Shown: one piece after another, positions 1-8,534 of the stretch | Position numbering within the stretch: the first letter of the stretch is position 1 | Layout: each line of letters begins with the position of its first letter | From: Acrocarpospora phusangensis | Lineage (GTDB): Bacteria > Actinomycetota > Actinomycetes > Streptosporangiales > Streptosporangiaceae | Direction of reading: 5' to 3' | Assembly: GCF_016862995.1 (NCBI RefSeq) | Contig: NZ_BOOA01000033.1 | Coordinates: forward strand, 29,128 to 93,127 | DNA length: 64,000 bases | The notes under the pieces: generated by a model | Told to the model about the DNA's origin: nothing | Databases searched by the model: none | Seen by the model: only the letters and a program-made list of their open reading frames with translations | Translations under genes and position numbers: made by a program

Positions 1-1846
1 CCAGCTCGTGCAAAGCCTGGATCGACCAGTACGGCAACGCGTGACGTCGCGCCAGCTCGTACGCCTCGGTGAAGGACCGCCCGGCGGCGGCCAGGTCGCC
101 GAGCCGCTCCCGCCGTCCGAGAATGATCAGCGCCTCGCAGGCGACCTCGGGAGCCGCGGCCGTCCGAGCCGAGTGGGCCAGGGCCGTGGCGTCGTCCAGC
201 CGCTCCTCACCCATCGCGACCTGGGCGGCGACCACGTCGATCCGCGCGGCGAGCGCCGTCCCCGGGCCTTCCGCCAGTTCGCGGGCGTGGCCCAGATGTC
301 GTCCCGCGTCGGACCACCGGGTCGCGCCGATCGCGGTTCTGGCCAGGCACAGGTGCACCCTCAGCCGCGCCTCCGCCGACTCGGGCAGCCGGGCGAGCTC
401 CGCCAGCACGGCGTCCCCGGCCGCGAAGGCGCGATCGGTCATGCCCGCCAGGGAGAGGACTTCGGTCAGGGCTTCGCCGACCGCCGTACGGAGGGGAAGG
501 TCGCCGGAGTCGGCGGCGAGGCGGCGGGCGCGTTCCAGCACCTGTTCGGTGGTCGAGAGCGCGCCGCGCGCGAGCGCCCGCCGTCCCGACTGGAGCAGCA
601 GGGACGCCGCGTGTCCCGACCGGCCCGCGCGTTCGCTAAGCGACGCGGCCAGGTCGCACCACTGTCCGGGCAGGTCAGGATGGTGGGCCTCGACCGCGCG
701 CAGGGCCGCGGCCGAGAGGCGCAGGCGTTCGTGCGGGAGCAGCGTCGACCAGACCGCGTCCCGCGTCAGCGCGTGGTGGAAGCCGAAGGACGGTCCGTCC
801 TCGTCCTCGTTGACCCGCAGCAGGCCCACCTCGACGGCGCGGCGTAACTCGGCGAGCGCCGCCGGCGCGGGGAGGCCGCTCGCTTCGGCGGCGATGCGCC
901 AGTCGAAGGCCGTGCCGAGCGCGGCGCCCGCCTGGAGCAGCGACCCGGCCGGATCGCCGAGCAGGGTGACGCGCCTGCGCACGGTGTCGGCGAAATCGCG
1001 CGGGATGACCCGGGCGGCCTCGTCCGCCAGCCCCCAGGCTCCGCCTTCCCGCCGCAGCACCCCGCTGTCGCGCGCGGTCGCCAGCAGGTCCTCGACCAGC
1101 AGCGGCAGCCCTTCGGCTCGCGCCAGCACCAGCGGTTCGAGCGCCTCGGGCAGCGCTGTGCCTGGCGAGGTCTCCTCGATCCCGAGGCACAGCCGCGCCA
1201 TGCGCCGTACGGCCGACGGTGGCAGCGCCGCCACCTCCACCTCACCCGCGGAACGCCGGGCCGTGAGCCGTCTGGCCAGCGCGTACGCCTCGGAGTCCGG
1301 GTCCGGGCGCATGGTCGCCACGCACAGGACACGTTCGGAGCGAAGGTTGTCCGCCAGGTACTCCAGCACCTCCAGGGTCTCCGGGTCGCTCCAATGCAGG
1401 TCTTCGAATACGAGCAGCGCGCCGCGTTCCCCGGCGACGGCCGCGAGCAGCCGCAGCACCCCCTCGGCCAGGACGACCAGCGAAACCTCCGGTGCCGGCC
1501 CTTCATCAGCCCAATCCGGCACCAACCGCCCGAGGGCCGATCGGAACGGACGCAGATGGGCGAGATCGTCAGGATTCGTAGTGCGGAGCGCCGCCATCAG
1601 CACCTCGGCGACGGGCCGGAACGCTCCCCGTCGCGCCGCCTGCGTGGCCCGTCCCGTCAAGGTCGCCATCCCGGCCGCCTTGGCCTCCGCCGCCAACTCG
1701 GCCACCAGGCGCGACTTCCCGACCCCGGCGACACCCGTCAGGATCCGGGTCCCGGCCGTACCCGCCCTGGCGTCGGCCAGCGCGGCGCTCAGGTCGGCCA
1801 TCTCACGGTCCCGGCCGACCAGAACAGGGCAGAAGCGTACGGCCAT
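1..1846 (-). CDS. LuxR-family ATP-dependent regulator (LAL/MalT-like), C-terminus outside window
   Basis: Reads leftward off position 1, so only about the first 615 residues are present. The protein opens MAVRFCPVLVGRDRE, has a P-loop GVAGVGKS at residues 38-45 and a Walker B LLVFEDLHWSD at 144-154, then alpha-helical repeats typical of STAND-ATPase regulators. Family members end in a LuxR helix-turn-helix, which would lie beyond the window. It is a close paralogue of the 8535-11474 gene, which aligns with it from the first residue. The start at 1846 is supported by that alignment and by a GATACT hexamer exactly 6 nt upstream, the same spacing and hexamer as in the paralogue. The inducer and targets cannot be told from sequence. 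Confidence 0.9.
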   Translation of the reverse strand, partial: MAVRFCPVLVGRDREMADLSAALADARAGTAGTRILTGVAGVGKSRLVAELAAEAKAAGMATLTGRATQAARRGAFRPVAEVLMAALRTTNPDDLAHLRPFRSALGRLVPDWADEGPAPEVSLVVLAEGVLRLLAAVAGERGALLVFEDLHWSDPETLEVLEYLADNLRSERVLCVATMRPDPDSEAYALARRLTARRSAGEVEVAALPPSAVRRMARLCLGIEETSPGTALPEALEPLVLARAEGLPLLVEDLLATARDSGVLRREGGAWGLADEAARVIPRDFADTVRRRVTLLGDPAGSLLQAGAALGTAFDWRIAAEASGLPAPAALAELRRAVEVGLLRVNEDEDGPSFGFHHALTRDAVWSTLLPHERLRLSAAALRAVEAHHPDLPGQWCDLAASLSERAGRSGHAASLLLQSGRRALARGALSTTEQVLERARRLAADSGDLPLRTAVGEALTEVLSLAGMTDRAFAAGDAVLAELARLPESAEARLRVHLCLARTAIGATRWSDAGRHLGHARELAEGPGTALAARIDVVAAQVAMGEERLDDATALAHSARTAAAPEVACEALIILGRRERLGDLAAAGRSFTEAYELARRHALPYWSIQALHEL

Positions 1847-1852
1847 GGATGG

Positions 1853-1858
1853 AGTATC
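1853..1858 (-). promoter_or_regulatory. -10 hexamer of a probable leaderless promoter
   Basis: GATACT on the minus strand, then 6 nt (CCATCC), then the ATG at 1846. The paralogous regulator at 11474 has the same hexamer and spacing, which argues for a conserved promoter producing an mRNA that begins at or very near the start codon. No clear -35 box was identified. Confidence 0.5.
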
Positions 1859-1991
1859 TCTTTCCAGTCCCGATCTCGACGAGCCCTGTCCCCAAGCGCG
1901 CGATCAGTTCCACGCGTGTCGCCCGGCGGAACGGCCTGGAACGCCTTCCCTGTGAGTCGGCCGCGACCGGCCGCGTCTCAATTTTGCCCTG

Positions 1992-2009
1992 GATCGCTCC
2001 ATAGCGATC
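1992..2009 (+). promoter_or_regulatory. Inverted repeat upstream of secreted-protein gene
   Basis: GATCGCT-CCAT-AGCGATC, perfect 7-bp arms with a 4-nt centre, 21 bp before the ATG at 2031 and just upstream of its Shine-Dalgarno AGAAGGAC. It could be a repressor operator or a 5' UTR hairpin; sequence alone does not decide. Confidence 0.4.
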
Positions 2010-2030
2010 AGAACCCGAGAAGGACAGACC

Positions 2031-2513
2031 ATGAAGAGCATTCTCAACCGGCTGGCCGCCGTCCTGGTGGCCGGCGTCGGCGTCGTCGGCCTGGTCACGA
2101 CGCCCGCCCAGGCGGCGACCGTGATCACCGCCCACCTGGAGATCGGCTTCAACACCGGCGTGCCCGCCGCCCGGACCATCAACCTGAGCGTGCACGTGCC
2201 CATGAACGAGTACGACGCGAACGGCTACCTCATCCACGGCGGCAGGATCCAGGTCCGCTTCTACGGCAGCGACCCCGGCACCGACCCGATGATCTACGGC
2301 CCGATCACCTGGTACAGGGGCGACTACGGCCTGACGGCGGGCCCGGACGGCATCCGCCTGGACTACGGCTGGGAGGTCCCCCAGGGCTCGTTCCTGAACG
2401 AGGACAGCGGCTGGGGCAACAACGGCGACGAGGTCTACATCGAGGCGAAGTTCATCGACGGCGACGGCGGGACCATCAGCGCCGACTCCAACACCGAGGA
2501 AGGCCTCTACTAA
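2031..2513 (+). CDS. Small secreted protein of unknown function
   Basis: 160 residues. A clear Sec signal peptide (MKSILNR, hydrophobic core AAVLVAGVGVVGLV, probable cleavage after TPAQA) is followed by about 130 mature residues rich in Gly, Asp, Tyr and Trp, with alternating strand-like segments and no cysteine pair. The pattern suggests a compact beta-sandwich, but I recognise no family. The start ATG has a good ribosome site (AGAAGGAC). It lies alone between a divergent regulator and a terminator-like hairpin at 2532, so it is probably monocistronic. Function unknown. Confidence 0.8.
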   Translation: MKSILNRLAAVLVAGVGVVGLVTTPAQAATVITAHLEIGFNTGVPAARTINLSVHVPMNEYDANGYLIHGGRIQVRFYGSDPGTDPMIYGPITWYRGDYGLTAGPDGIRLDYGWEVPQGSFLNEDSGWGNNGDEVYIEAKFIDGDGGTISADSNTEEGLY

Positions 2514-2531
2514 GCCGCCCGCCTCAGGCCG

Positions 2532-2565
2532 GTGGTCCGGCGCTCCCCCTCCGCAGCCGGACCAC
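2532..2565 (+). terminator. GC-rich hairpin after 2031-2513
   Basis: GTGGTCCGGC and GCCGGACCAC pair perfectly over 10 bp around a 14-nt loop, starting 18 bp after the stop codon. There is no U-tract, which is usual for actinobacterial terminators. Confidence 0.55.
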
Positions 2566-2675
2566 TCCACGCCTCCGTCGTCGGCCTCCTGGCCTCTGAC
2601 ATCATCCCCGCACGCTTCTGACCCCGCCATTGACAGGCGGGCCCGGGTGATCGTAACCTCAGCGCAGTCTTATTG

Positions 2676-2697
2676 TTAGGAAACTTTCTTAAGAAAG
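2676..2697. promoter_or_regulatory. Palindromic operator-like site upstream of ThuA-ricin gene
   Basis: An AT-rich island in GC-rich DNA containing the perfect 14-bp palindrome CTTTCTTAAGAAAG (2684-2697), overlapping a second near-palindrome TTAGGAAA-C-TTTCTTAA with one mismatch (2677-2693). It is about 120 bp before the GTG start at 2819. It resembles the GTTAGGAAA-type palindromes I associate with secreted carbohydrate-binding genes of actinomycetes, but the binding protein is unknown. Confidence 0.5.
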
Positions 2698-2818
2698 GCC
2701 CTGGGCTACTGCCGTGTCGGCGCGATGGCGGTCGCCCCTCGACGCGTACGCCATGGCAAGCCCGGCACCGGCGGCCATCTCCACTCTCAGCACGACCCCC
2801 ACCGCTGAAGGATCACCC

Positions 2819-4114
2819 GTGCCCAGAAAAATCGTGAAACGCTTCCTCGCCACGCTCTTCGCCGTCACGGTCGCGACGTCCGCCAACCTCGCGGTCACCC
2901 CCGCCACCAGCGCCGCCGCCCCGTTCAAGGTGCTCGCCTTCTACAACGGCACCTGGGACGCCGCCCACATCGACTTCGTCAAGGACGCCCAGGCATGGTT
3001 CCCCACGGCCGCCGCCCAGAACGGCTTCACCTGGGAGTCGACCACGGACTGGAGCCGCCTCAGCTCCTCGGGGCTGTCGCAGTACAAGGTCATCATGTTC
3101 CTGGACGACGCGCCGCCCGCTGGCCAGCGCGCCGCGTTCCAGACGTACATGCAGAACGGCGGGGCGTGGATGGGATTCCACGTCAGCGCCTTCACCACGA
3201 ATCCGGGCTCGTGGAGCTGGTACTACAACACGCTGCTGGGCTCGGGGGCGTTCGCGACGAACACGTGGGCGCCGACCGCCGAGACCCTGAAGATCGAGGA
3301 CCGCGGCCATCCGTCCACGGCGGGGTTGCCCGCGACCATCCAGTCGTCGGTCAGCGAGTGGTACTCGTGGAGCCGTGACCTGCGGCAGAACCCCGACATC
3401 CGCATCCTCGCGTCGATCGACCAGTCCAGCTTCCCGGTCGGCAGCGACCCGAACCAGCAGTGGCGCAGCGGCTTCTACCCGATCATGTGGACCAACACGA
3501 AGTACAAGATGCTGTACGCGAACTTCGGCCACAACGGGATGAACTACTCCACGAACACGCGTACGTCGTCGACCTTCGCGAGCGCTCAGCAGAACCAGTG
3601 GCTGATCAACGGCCTGCTCTGGCTGGCGGGAGAGAGCACCACCACTCCCCCGACCACTCCCCCGACCACTGAGCCGATCTCCCCGACCACGTGGTACTCG
3701 GTCGTCAACAAGAACAGCGGCAAGTGTGTGGACGCCCGCGCGGCCGGCACCGCCAACGGGACCGCGATCCAGCAGTACACGTGCAACGCGACCAACGCCC
3801 AGCAGTACCAGTTCGCGCCCACGAGCGGCGGTTACACGCGGGTCAACAACCGGGGCAACAGCGCCCAGGTCCTCGACGTGACCAACGTCTCGACCGCCGA
3901 CAACGCCCCCATCCAGACCTGGACGTACGGCGGCGGCAACAACCAGCAGTGGCAGCCGGTGTCCGAAGGCGGCGGCTACTACCACTTCGTGAACCGCAAC
4001 AGCGGCAAGTGCCTGGACGTCCCGGCCGCGTCGACCGCCGACTCGGTACAACTCGTCCAGTACACGTGCAACGGCACCGCCGCCCAGTCCTTCCGCCTGG
4101 CCGCCCAGAGCTGA
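2819..4114 (+). CDS. Secreted ThuA-domain protein with ricin-type lectin tail
   Basis: 431 residues from the GTG at 2819, chosen because GAAGGA lies 6 nt upstream and the protein then begins with a proper signal peptide (PRKIVKRFLATLFAV ... ATSAAA). An upstream in-frame ATG at 2714 would bury the signal. Residues about 35-275 are a ThuA-like (class I glutamine-amidotransferase fold) domain starting FKVLAFYNGTWDAAHIDF, with GGAWMGFHVS and FGHNGM segments. A Thr/Pro linker follows, then a beta-trefoil ricin lectin with repeated QxW or QQYQF motifs and SGKCLDV repeats, which bind galactose, xylan or similar sugars in known members. Likely acts outside the cell on carbohydrate; the catalytic role of such ThuA domains is uncertain. 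Confidence 0.88.
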   Translation: MPRKIVKRFLATLFAVTVATSANLAVTPATSAAAPFKVLAFYNGTWDAAHIDFVKDAQAWFPTAAAQNGFTWESTTDWSRLSSSGLSQYKVIMFLDDAPPAGQRAAFQTYMQNGGAWMGFHVSAFTTNPGSWSWYYNTLLGSGAFATNTWAPTAETLKIEDRGHPSTAGLPATIQSSVSEWYSWSRDLRQNPDIRILASIDQSSFPVGSDPNQQWRSGFYPIMWTNTKYKMLYANFGHNGMNYSTNTRTSSTFASAQQNQWLINGLLWLAGESTTTPPTTPPTTEPISPTTWYSVVNKNSGKCVDARAAGTANGTAIQQYTCNATNAQQYQFAPTSGGYTRVNNRGNSAQVLDVTNVSTADNAPIQTWTYGGGNNQQWQPVSEGGGYYHFVNRNSGKCLDVPAASTADSVQLVQYTCNGTAAQSFRLAAQS

Positions 4115-4130
4115 CCCGACCGAACACCGT

Positions 4131-4170
4131 GGCTGGGCGCCGCCCGAGAGACATCGGGCGGCGTCCAGCC
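4131..4170 (+). terminator. Strong terminator hairpin after ThuA-ricin gene
   Basis: A 17-bp stem (4131-4147 with 4154-4170, one G:T position) with a 6-nt loop GAGACA, 16 bp after the stop codon. Confidence 0.75.
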
Positions 4171-4339
4171 CATTTAACGTCAATCGCTAGGATTTTCTCG
4201 TCATGAGGGATATCAGAGTCGGTGAGGCCATCCATGGGCTCCTCTCTCCGGGTGGTAGTTCCCTCGCCCTTCGGTCAGGGATGCGATAGCGCTGGACGGT
4301 TTCGGCGAGAAGATCGAGGAGCACCGGCGAGAGCTGCAC

Positions 4340-5239
4340 GTGCACTGCTATCGCATGCTCGGATCGTTCGACGAGGCCGAGGACCTGGTTCAGGAGACGT
4401 TCCTGCGGGCCTGGAGGCGGCAGGACACCTTGAAGAACGACGGCGGCCTGCGTGCCTGGTTGTACAGGATCGCGACCAATGCCTGTCTCGATCACCTGAG
4501 GGCGCATCCCCGTCAGCCGCAGCCGCGACCTGCGCCCGCCCTGGCCGATGCCGGGCTCGCCGCGCCGACGTCGACCACGGTTTCGTGGCTTCAGCCGTAC
4601 CCTGACGTGCTTCTGGACACGGCCGACGAGGTGATCGAGCGGGAGACCATCGAGCTGGCCTTCCTGATCGCGATCCAGCATCTGCCGCCTCGGCAGCGGG
4701 CGGTGCTGATCCTGCGGGACGTGCTCGGGTGGTCGGCGCAGGAGACGGCCGAGTCGCTGGAGCTGACCGTCGCGGCGGTGAAGAGCGCTCTGCAGCGCGC
4801 GAGGCCGACGGTCAAGGAGCACCTGCCCGCCCAGCGGCTGGACTGGGCGTCCGCCGAGCCGACCGCGGCGGAGCGCGGCACGCTCCAGCGATACATCGAC
4901 GCCGTCGAGAAGGCCGACCCGGCCGCCCTCGCGAAGCTGTTGCGGGCGGACGTGTGGCAGGCCATGCCGCCGCAGCCCGTCTGGCTGCTGGGACGCGAGG
5001 CGTTCCTGGCCACGTGGACTCCCGCCATGGTCGGCGAAGCGGCGTGGGGGGAGCTGCGGCTGCTCGCCACCGCGGCCAACCGGCAGCCCGCGGCCGCCGC
5101 GTACCTTCGCAGAGCGGGCGAAGCCGACTTCCAGCCGTCCTGGCTGGCGATCCTGCGGACCGAGGACGGGCTGGTCACCCAGATCACCACGTACGGCGGC
5201 GAGGCGTTCCGCCGGTTCGGTCTTCCCGCGTCCCTCTGA
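4340..5239 (+). CDS. ECF RNA polymerase sigma factor with SnoaL-like C-terminus
   Basis: Region 2 is seen at once (HCYRMLGSFDEAEDLVQETFLRAWRR in pieces, then AWLYRIATNACLDHL). Region 4 follows (LPPRQRAVLILRDVLGWS ... AAVKSALQRAR), and a C-terminal NTF2/SnoaL-like domain of about 125 residues ends in ITTYGGEAFRRFGLP. This layout matches the SigX5/TIGR02960 type, which usually lacks a classic anti-sigma partner. Homology appears to begin about 10-15 codons before the GTG used here (GEKIEEHRRELHV), yet between the in-frame stop at 4256 and 4340 there is no ATG, GTG or TTG; only CTG (4292) or ATA (4286) are available. The true start is therefore uncertain. A serine hydrolase gene follows 63 bp downstream and may be a target. 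Confidence 0.85.
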   Translation: MHCYRMLGSFDEAEDLVQETFLRAWRRQDTLKNDGGLRAWLYRIATNACLDHLRAHPRQPQPRPAPALADAGLAAPTSTTVSWLQPYPDVLLDTADEVIERETIELAFLIAIQHLPPRQRAVLILRDVLGWSAQETAESLELTVAAVKSALQRARPTVKEHLPAQRLDWASAEPTAAERGTLQRYIDAVEKADPAALAKLLRADVWQAMPPQPVWLLGREAFLATWTPAMVGEAAWGELRLLATAANRQPAAAAYLRRAGEADFQPSWLAILRTEDGLVTQITTYGGEAFRRFGLPASL

Positions 5240-5302
5240 GGAGCCGATTCCTTTTTCGCGCGGCCGTCGTCTTACGGGCGGCATTTCGAGAGAGGAAACC
5301 TC

Positions 5303-6400
5303 ATGACTGATCTTCAGAAGGACGTGCAGGCCGCCATCGACGAGCTGGTCGAGTCGGGCGTCGAGCGCGGAGTGCAGGTCGCCGTCTACCGGCACGGCGA
5401 GTTGCTGGTGGACGCGGTGGCGGGCTTCGCCGACCCCGCGACGGGCCGCCCGTTCACCTCCGGCACCCCGGTGTACGGAACCTCCACCGGCAAGGGCGTC
5501 ACCGCCACGGTCGTCCACGTGCTCGCCGAACGCGGAACCCTCGACTACGAGACCGTGATCGCCGACCTGTGGCCCGAGTTCGCCGCCCACGGCAAGGACA
5601 AGGCGACCGTACGCCACGCGCTCACGCACGCGACCGGAGTGCCGGGGGTTCCCGTCGGCACCACGCCCGAGGACCTGTGCGACTGGGACAAGATGTGCGC
5701 CGCGATCGCCACCGCCACGCCGTGGTGGGAACCCGGTACGCGCTTCGGCTACCACCCGCAGACCTACGGATACATCCTCGGCGAGGTCGTACGCCGGGCG
5801 ACCGGCAAGCGGATCTCGCAGGTGCTCCGCGAGGAGGTGGCGGAGCCGCTCGGCCTGGCCGGCGAGCTGTTCTTCGGCGTGCCCGAGTCCGAGCTCGGCC
5901 GGCTGGCCAGGATCGAGGACGCCGGGCCGCCGATGGAGCTGCCCGCGGAGGTGCTGGCGAACATCCCGTTCTTCAAGGTCGTGGACGGGTACACGGCCGC
6001 GCCCATGGCGGCCATGCCGGACGCCGCCTTCAGCAACCGTACGGATGTGCTGACTTCCGACATCCCGGCTGGGGCCACGATGACCGCCCGCGCGGTGGCC
6101 CGCATGTACGACGCGCTGCTCGGCGGTGAACTCGTCTCCGCCGAACGTGTGCGGGAGCTGTCCTCTCCGGCGGTGACCGGCCTGGACGAGGTCACCGGAG
6201 GACCCGCCACCTGGGCGCTGGGCTATTCGATCGGCCTGACCGCGGCGCCGAGCAGGCCGACCGTGTTCGGGATGGCGGGCAGCGGAGGCAGCGCGGGCTT
6301 CGCGGACACGGCCACCGGGATCTGCGTGGGCGTGGCCAAGAACCGCGCCTCGATGGGCGATTTCAGCACCGTCGAGAGAATCGCCGGGATCGTGCTCTGA
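5303..6400 (+). CDS. Serine hydrolase, beta-lactamase class C / esterase family
   Basis: 365 residues with no signal peptide, so probably cytoplasmic. The SxxK nucleophile motif is STGK at residues 61-64. A tyrosine near residue 150 (FGYHPQTYGY) occupies the YxN position, and FGMAGSGGSAGF stands where the third KTG/HxG motif falls. This is the EstB-like/D-aminopeptidase-like group acting on small esters or amides rather than a true antibiotic beta-lactamase. ATG with GAGAGGAAAC upstream. It follows the sigma factor on the same strand and ends at a long bidirectional terminator. The substrate is unknown. Confidence 0.88.
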   Translation: MTDLQKDVQAAIDELVESGVERGVQVAVYRHGELLVDAVAGFADPATGRPFTSGTPVYGTSTGKGVTATVVHVLAERGTLDYETVIADLWPEFAAHGKDKATVRHALTHATGVPGVPVGTTPEDLCDWDKMCAAIATATPWWEPGTRFGYHPQTYGYILGEVVRRATGKRISQVLREEVAEPLGLAGELFFGVPESELGRLARIEDAGPPMELPAEVLANIPFFKVVDGYTAAPMAAMPDAAFSNRTDVLTSDIPAGATMTARAVARMYDALLGGELVSAERVRELSSPAVTGLDEVTGGPATWALGYSIGLTAAPSRPTVFGMAGSGGSAGFADTATGICVGVAKNRASMGDFSTVERIAGIVL

Positions 6401-6412
6401 CGCCGGCGGACG

Positions 6413-6449
6413 ACTGGGCCAGGGCGGACTTCCACCGCCCTGGCCCAGT
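6413..6449. terminator. Bidirectional terminator between serine hydrolase and lipase genes
   Basis: Perfect 15-bp stem (6413-6427 with 6435-6449) around loop ACTTCCA. It sits between two convergent stop codons (6400 and 6458), so it can serve both transcripts. Confidence 0.8.
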
Positions 6450-6457
6450 AGCCATGG

Positions 6458-8416
6458 TCAGGCCAGCAGGTAGCCCATCCGGCCCTCCGACCGCTGTCCC
6501 TCGCAGTTGGGGTCGGTCGAGTCGAAGTGGTCGCCGCTGCCGTGCACGGTGCACCGATGGAGCGGGATCGTCTGCGTGTTCGGCGGTGCCGCGACGTAGA
6601 GGAAGCCGAACCGGCCCAGCACCCGCTGTCCCTCGCAGTTCGCGTCGGTGGAGGTGAAGTGGTCACTGCCCAGCAGGCAGGAGTACAGGCCGGTCATGCC
6701 GGTGAGCTGGCCCGCGCTGAGCCGTCCGAGCAGCCCTTCCTTGTGGTACCCCTGCGGCGGCTCGATCCCGGTCCGATGGTCGCCCGAGGTGTTGTTGTAC
6801 CGGAACAGATCCGCGTACGCCTCGCTCAGCGAGAACGTCTGATGTGATTCGAACGTGCACGGAGCCACGGTGTACGGGGTTCCCCAGTCGCGGCTCGCGT
6901 TCAGGACGCTCAGGCAGTTCCGCGCGCCGGGTGTGACGATGATCCAGTTACCGTTCCGGTCCGGCTTGAACTGCCAGCGCTGGCGCGCGTCGTCCGCGCA
7001 CGGCTCCATCGTCAGGTTCGCGCCGACGCTGGTGCCGGTGACGCAGCGGCCGTCGGCCGAGGACACGAAGCCGGCGCCACTGCGCTGCGGGGTCCGCACC
7101 GCCCGCCAGAGCTGATGCGGCGGCATGTGGGTGTTCCAGCCGACATAGCTGGACTGCCGGACGGCGCCGGCGGCGTTCTCCGCGTTGCTGCTGTTGACAT
7201 GGGCGGCCACCAGGCGGAACTGCCGCTCGGTGCTGGGCCACGCCTTGTTCAGGTACGACAGGGCGCGGTAGTAGCTGTTGGCCAGCGACCGGTAGCCGGC
7301 CGCGTTCGGGTGCGCGATCCCCCAGGCGTCGCCCTGCCTGTTCCAGCTGTCGTCGAAGTTGTTGAGGTACTTGCTGGAGGGGACCTGGCAGAAGCTGTGC
7401 CCGGTCCAGTCCTCCGCTTCCACGACGTGCCAGCGCGGATGCGGACGCCCCTGCACCTGGTTGGCCCGGGCCACCGCGGCACGGATCTCCTGGTTGAGAC
7501 CGGCGACCACCTGCTGGCTGATCCACCTGACCTCCGTACTGCTGAGCCAGTCGAGCGGGAAACCACCCTGGTTGTGGCAGTACGTCCCAGAACTCGGCCG
7601 AGTCATGTCCGGATATGTCGTCCAATAGACGTCCCGTACCTGGGCTTGCAGGCGGCGGTTGGCTCCGGTCGCGTCGCCCTGGATGGCGGTGATCAGGTCG
7701 TTCAGCCTTCCGGGCAGGCCGGCGTGCCACTGCTGCCACAGATTCGCGATCATCTGACTGGTGCAGTTCAGGTGATAGGCGCAGGCCGCGACGATGGGGG
7801 CGAATCCCACGTCGTTGCCGCCGCCGCCGATGGTGAGCGCGTCGACCACCATGTCCCCGACCTGGGCGTTGGCCTGGTCGATCTGCGCTTCCTTGTCCGG
7901 GCCCTGCTGCGGGGTCAGGATGCCGCCGTCGCCGCCGAAGTCCTCGCCCGCCCAGATGTCGCCGGGCTCGACGTCACCGTCACCGTCGAGGTCGAAGCCC
8001 GGACTCCGCACCACGGCGGCCCCGCTGCACGTGTAGTTGTAGTGGGTGAACTCGTCGCGGTACGGGCTTTCCGTGCGCAGGCGTTCGAGCGCCACGGCGA
8101 TCCCGGACAGTTTGGACCGGTGGCACGGCTTGTCCAGCCACTCCTTCCCCATGTTCGCGTCGGGGGCGCCCTCGCCCGACGCGTACGAGTCGCCGAAGGA
8201 CATCACCCGGGTGATCCGGCCGCCGGGAGTCCAGGAGGGCGGCCGGTTGTCCTCCGGGTCGGTCGGGTCTTCGCACCACACGTCGAGGTCGCATCGGTCC
8301 GCGTAGGCCGCCTGGGTGCTCCCGAGGGCCGCGGTCATCGCGACGGACATCACCATCGTGGCGAGTAAGGCTGTGATCTTGGTTCTGATTCCGGGCATAC
8401 GCGTCTCGCCGGCCAT
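6458..8416 (-). CDS. Secreted GDSL/SGNH lipase-esterase with C-terminal lectin-like and DHFxSTD repeats
   Basis: 652 residues from ATG 8416 (CTGAGGAG upstream; a GTG at 8461 is in frame but has no ribosome site). A signal peptide ends near AAYADRCD. The SGNH block I is FGDSYASGEG with catalytic Ser77, block III is IGGGGNDVGF, and the late Asp/His element is GIAHPNAAGY. After the hydrolase comes a region with a ricin-like segment (DGRCVTGTSVG ... RQRWQFKPD). The last ~75 residues contain two copies of a motif, GSDHFTSTDANCEGQ and SGDHFDSTDPNCEGQ, each ending in a Gly-aromatic strand. Such C-terminal repeats accompany secreted proteins, but their ligand is unknown. Probably an extracellular lipase anchored to a polymer. 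Confidence 0.87.
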   Translation of the reverse strand: MAGETRMPGIRTKITALLATMVMSVAMTAALGSTQAAYADRCDLDVWCEDPTDPEDNRPPSWTPGGRITRVMSFGDSYASGEGAPDANMGKEWLDKPCHRSKLSGIAVALERLRTESPYRDEFTHYNYTCSGAAVVRSPGFDLDGDGDVEPGDIWAGEDFGGDGGILTPQQGPDKEAQIDQANAQVGDMVVDALTIGGGGNDVGFAPIVAACAYHLNCTSQMIANLWQQWHAGLPGRLNDLITAIQGDATGANRRLQAQVRDVYWTTYPDMTRPSSGTYCHNQGGFPLDWLSSTEVRWISQQVVAGLNQEIRAAVARANQVQGRPHPRWHVVEAEDWTGHSFCQVPSSKYLNNFDDSWNRQGDAWGIAHPNAAGYRSLANSYYRALSYLNKAWPSTERQFRLVAAHVNSSNAENAAGAVRQSSYVGWNTHMPPHQLWRAVRTPQRSGAGFVSSADGRCVTGTSVGANLTMEPCADDARQRWQFKPDRNGNWIIVTPGARNCLSVLNASRDWGTPYTVAPCTFESHQTFSLSEAYADLFRYNNTSGDHRTGIEPPQGYHKEGLLGRLSAGQLTGMTGLYSCLLGSDHFTSTDANCEGQRVLGRFGFLYVAAPPNTQTIPLHRCTVHGSGDHFDSTDPNCEGQRSEGRMGYLLA

Positions 8417-8534
8417 GGGCCAACTCCTCAGGGATTCGCTGATCGTCAGGTGCGGATCCACGGTGACGCGCGCGCCCTACGGGCCACATCGGTGATCACT
8501 ACTTATGTCGCCACGTACTTCTCAGATCTACGTA

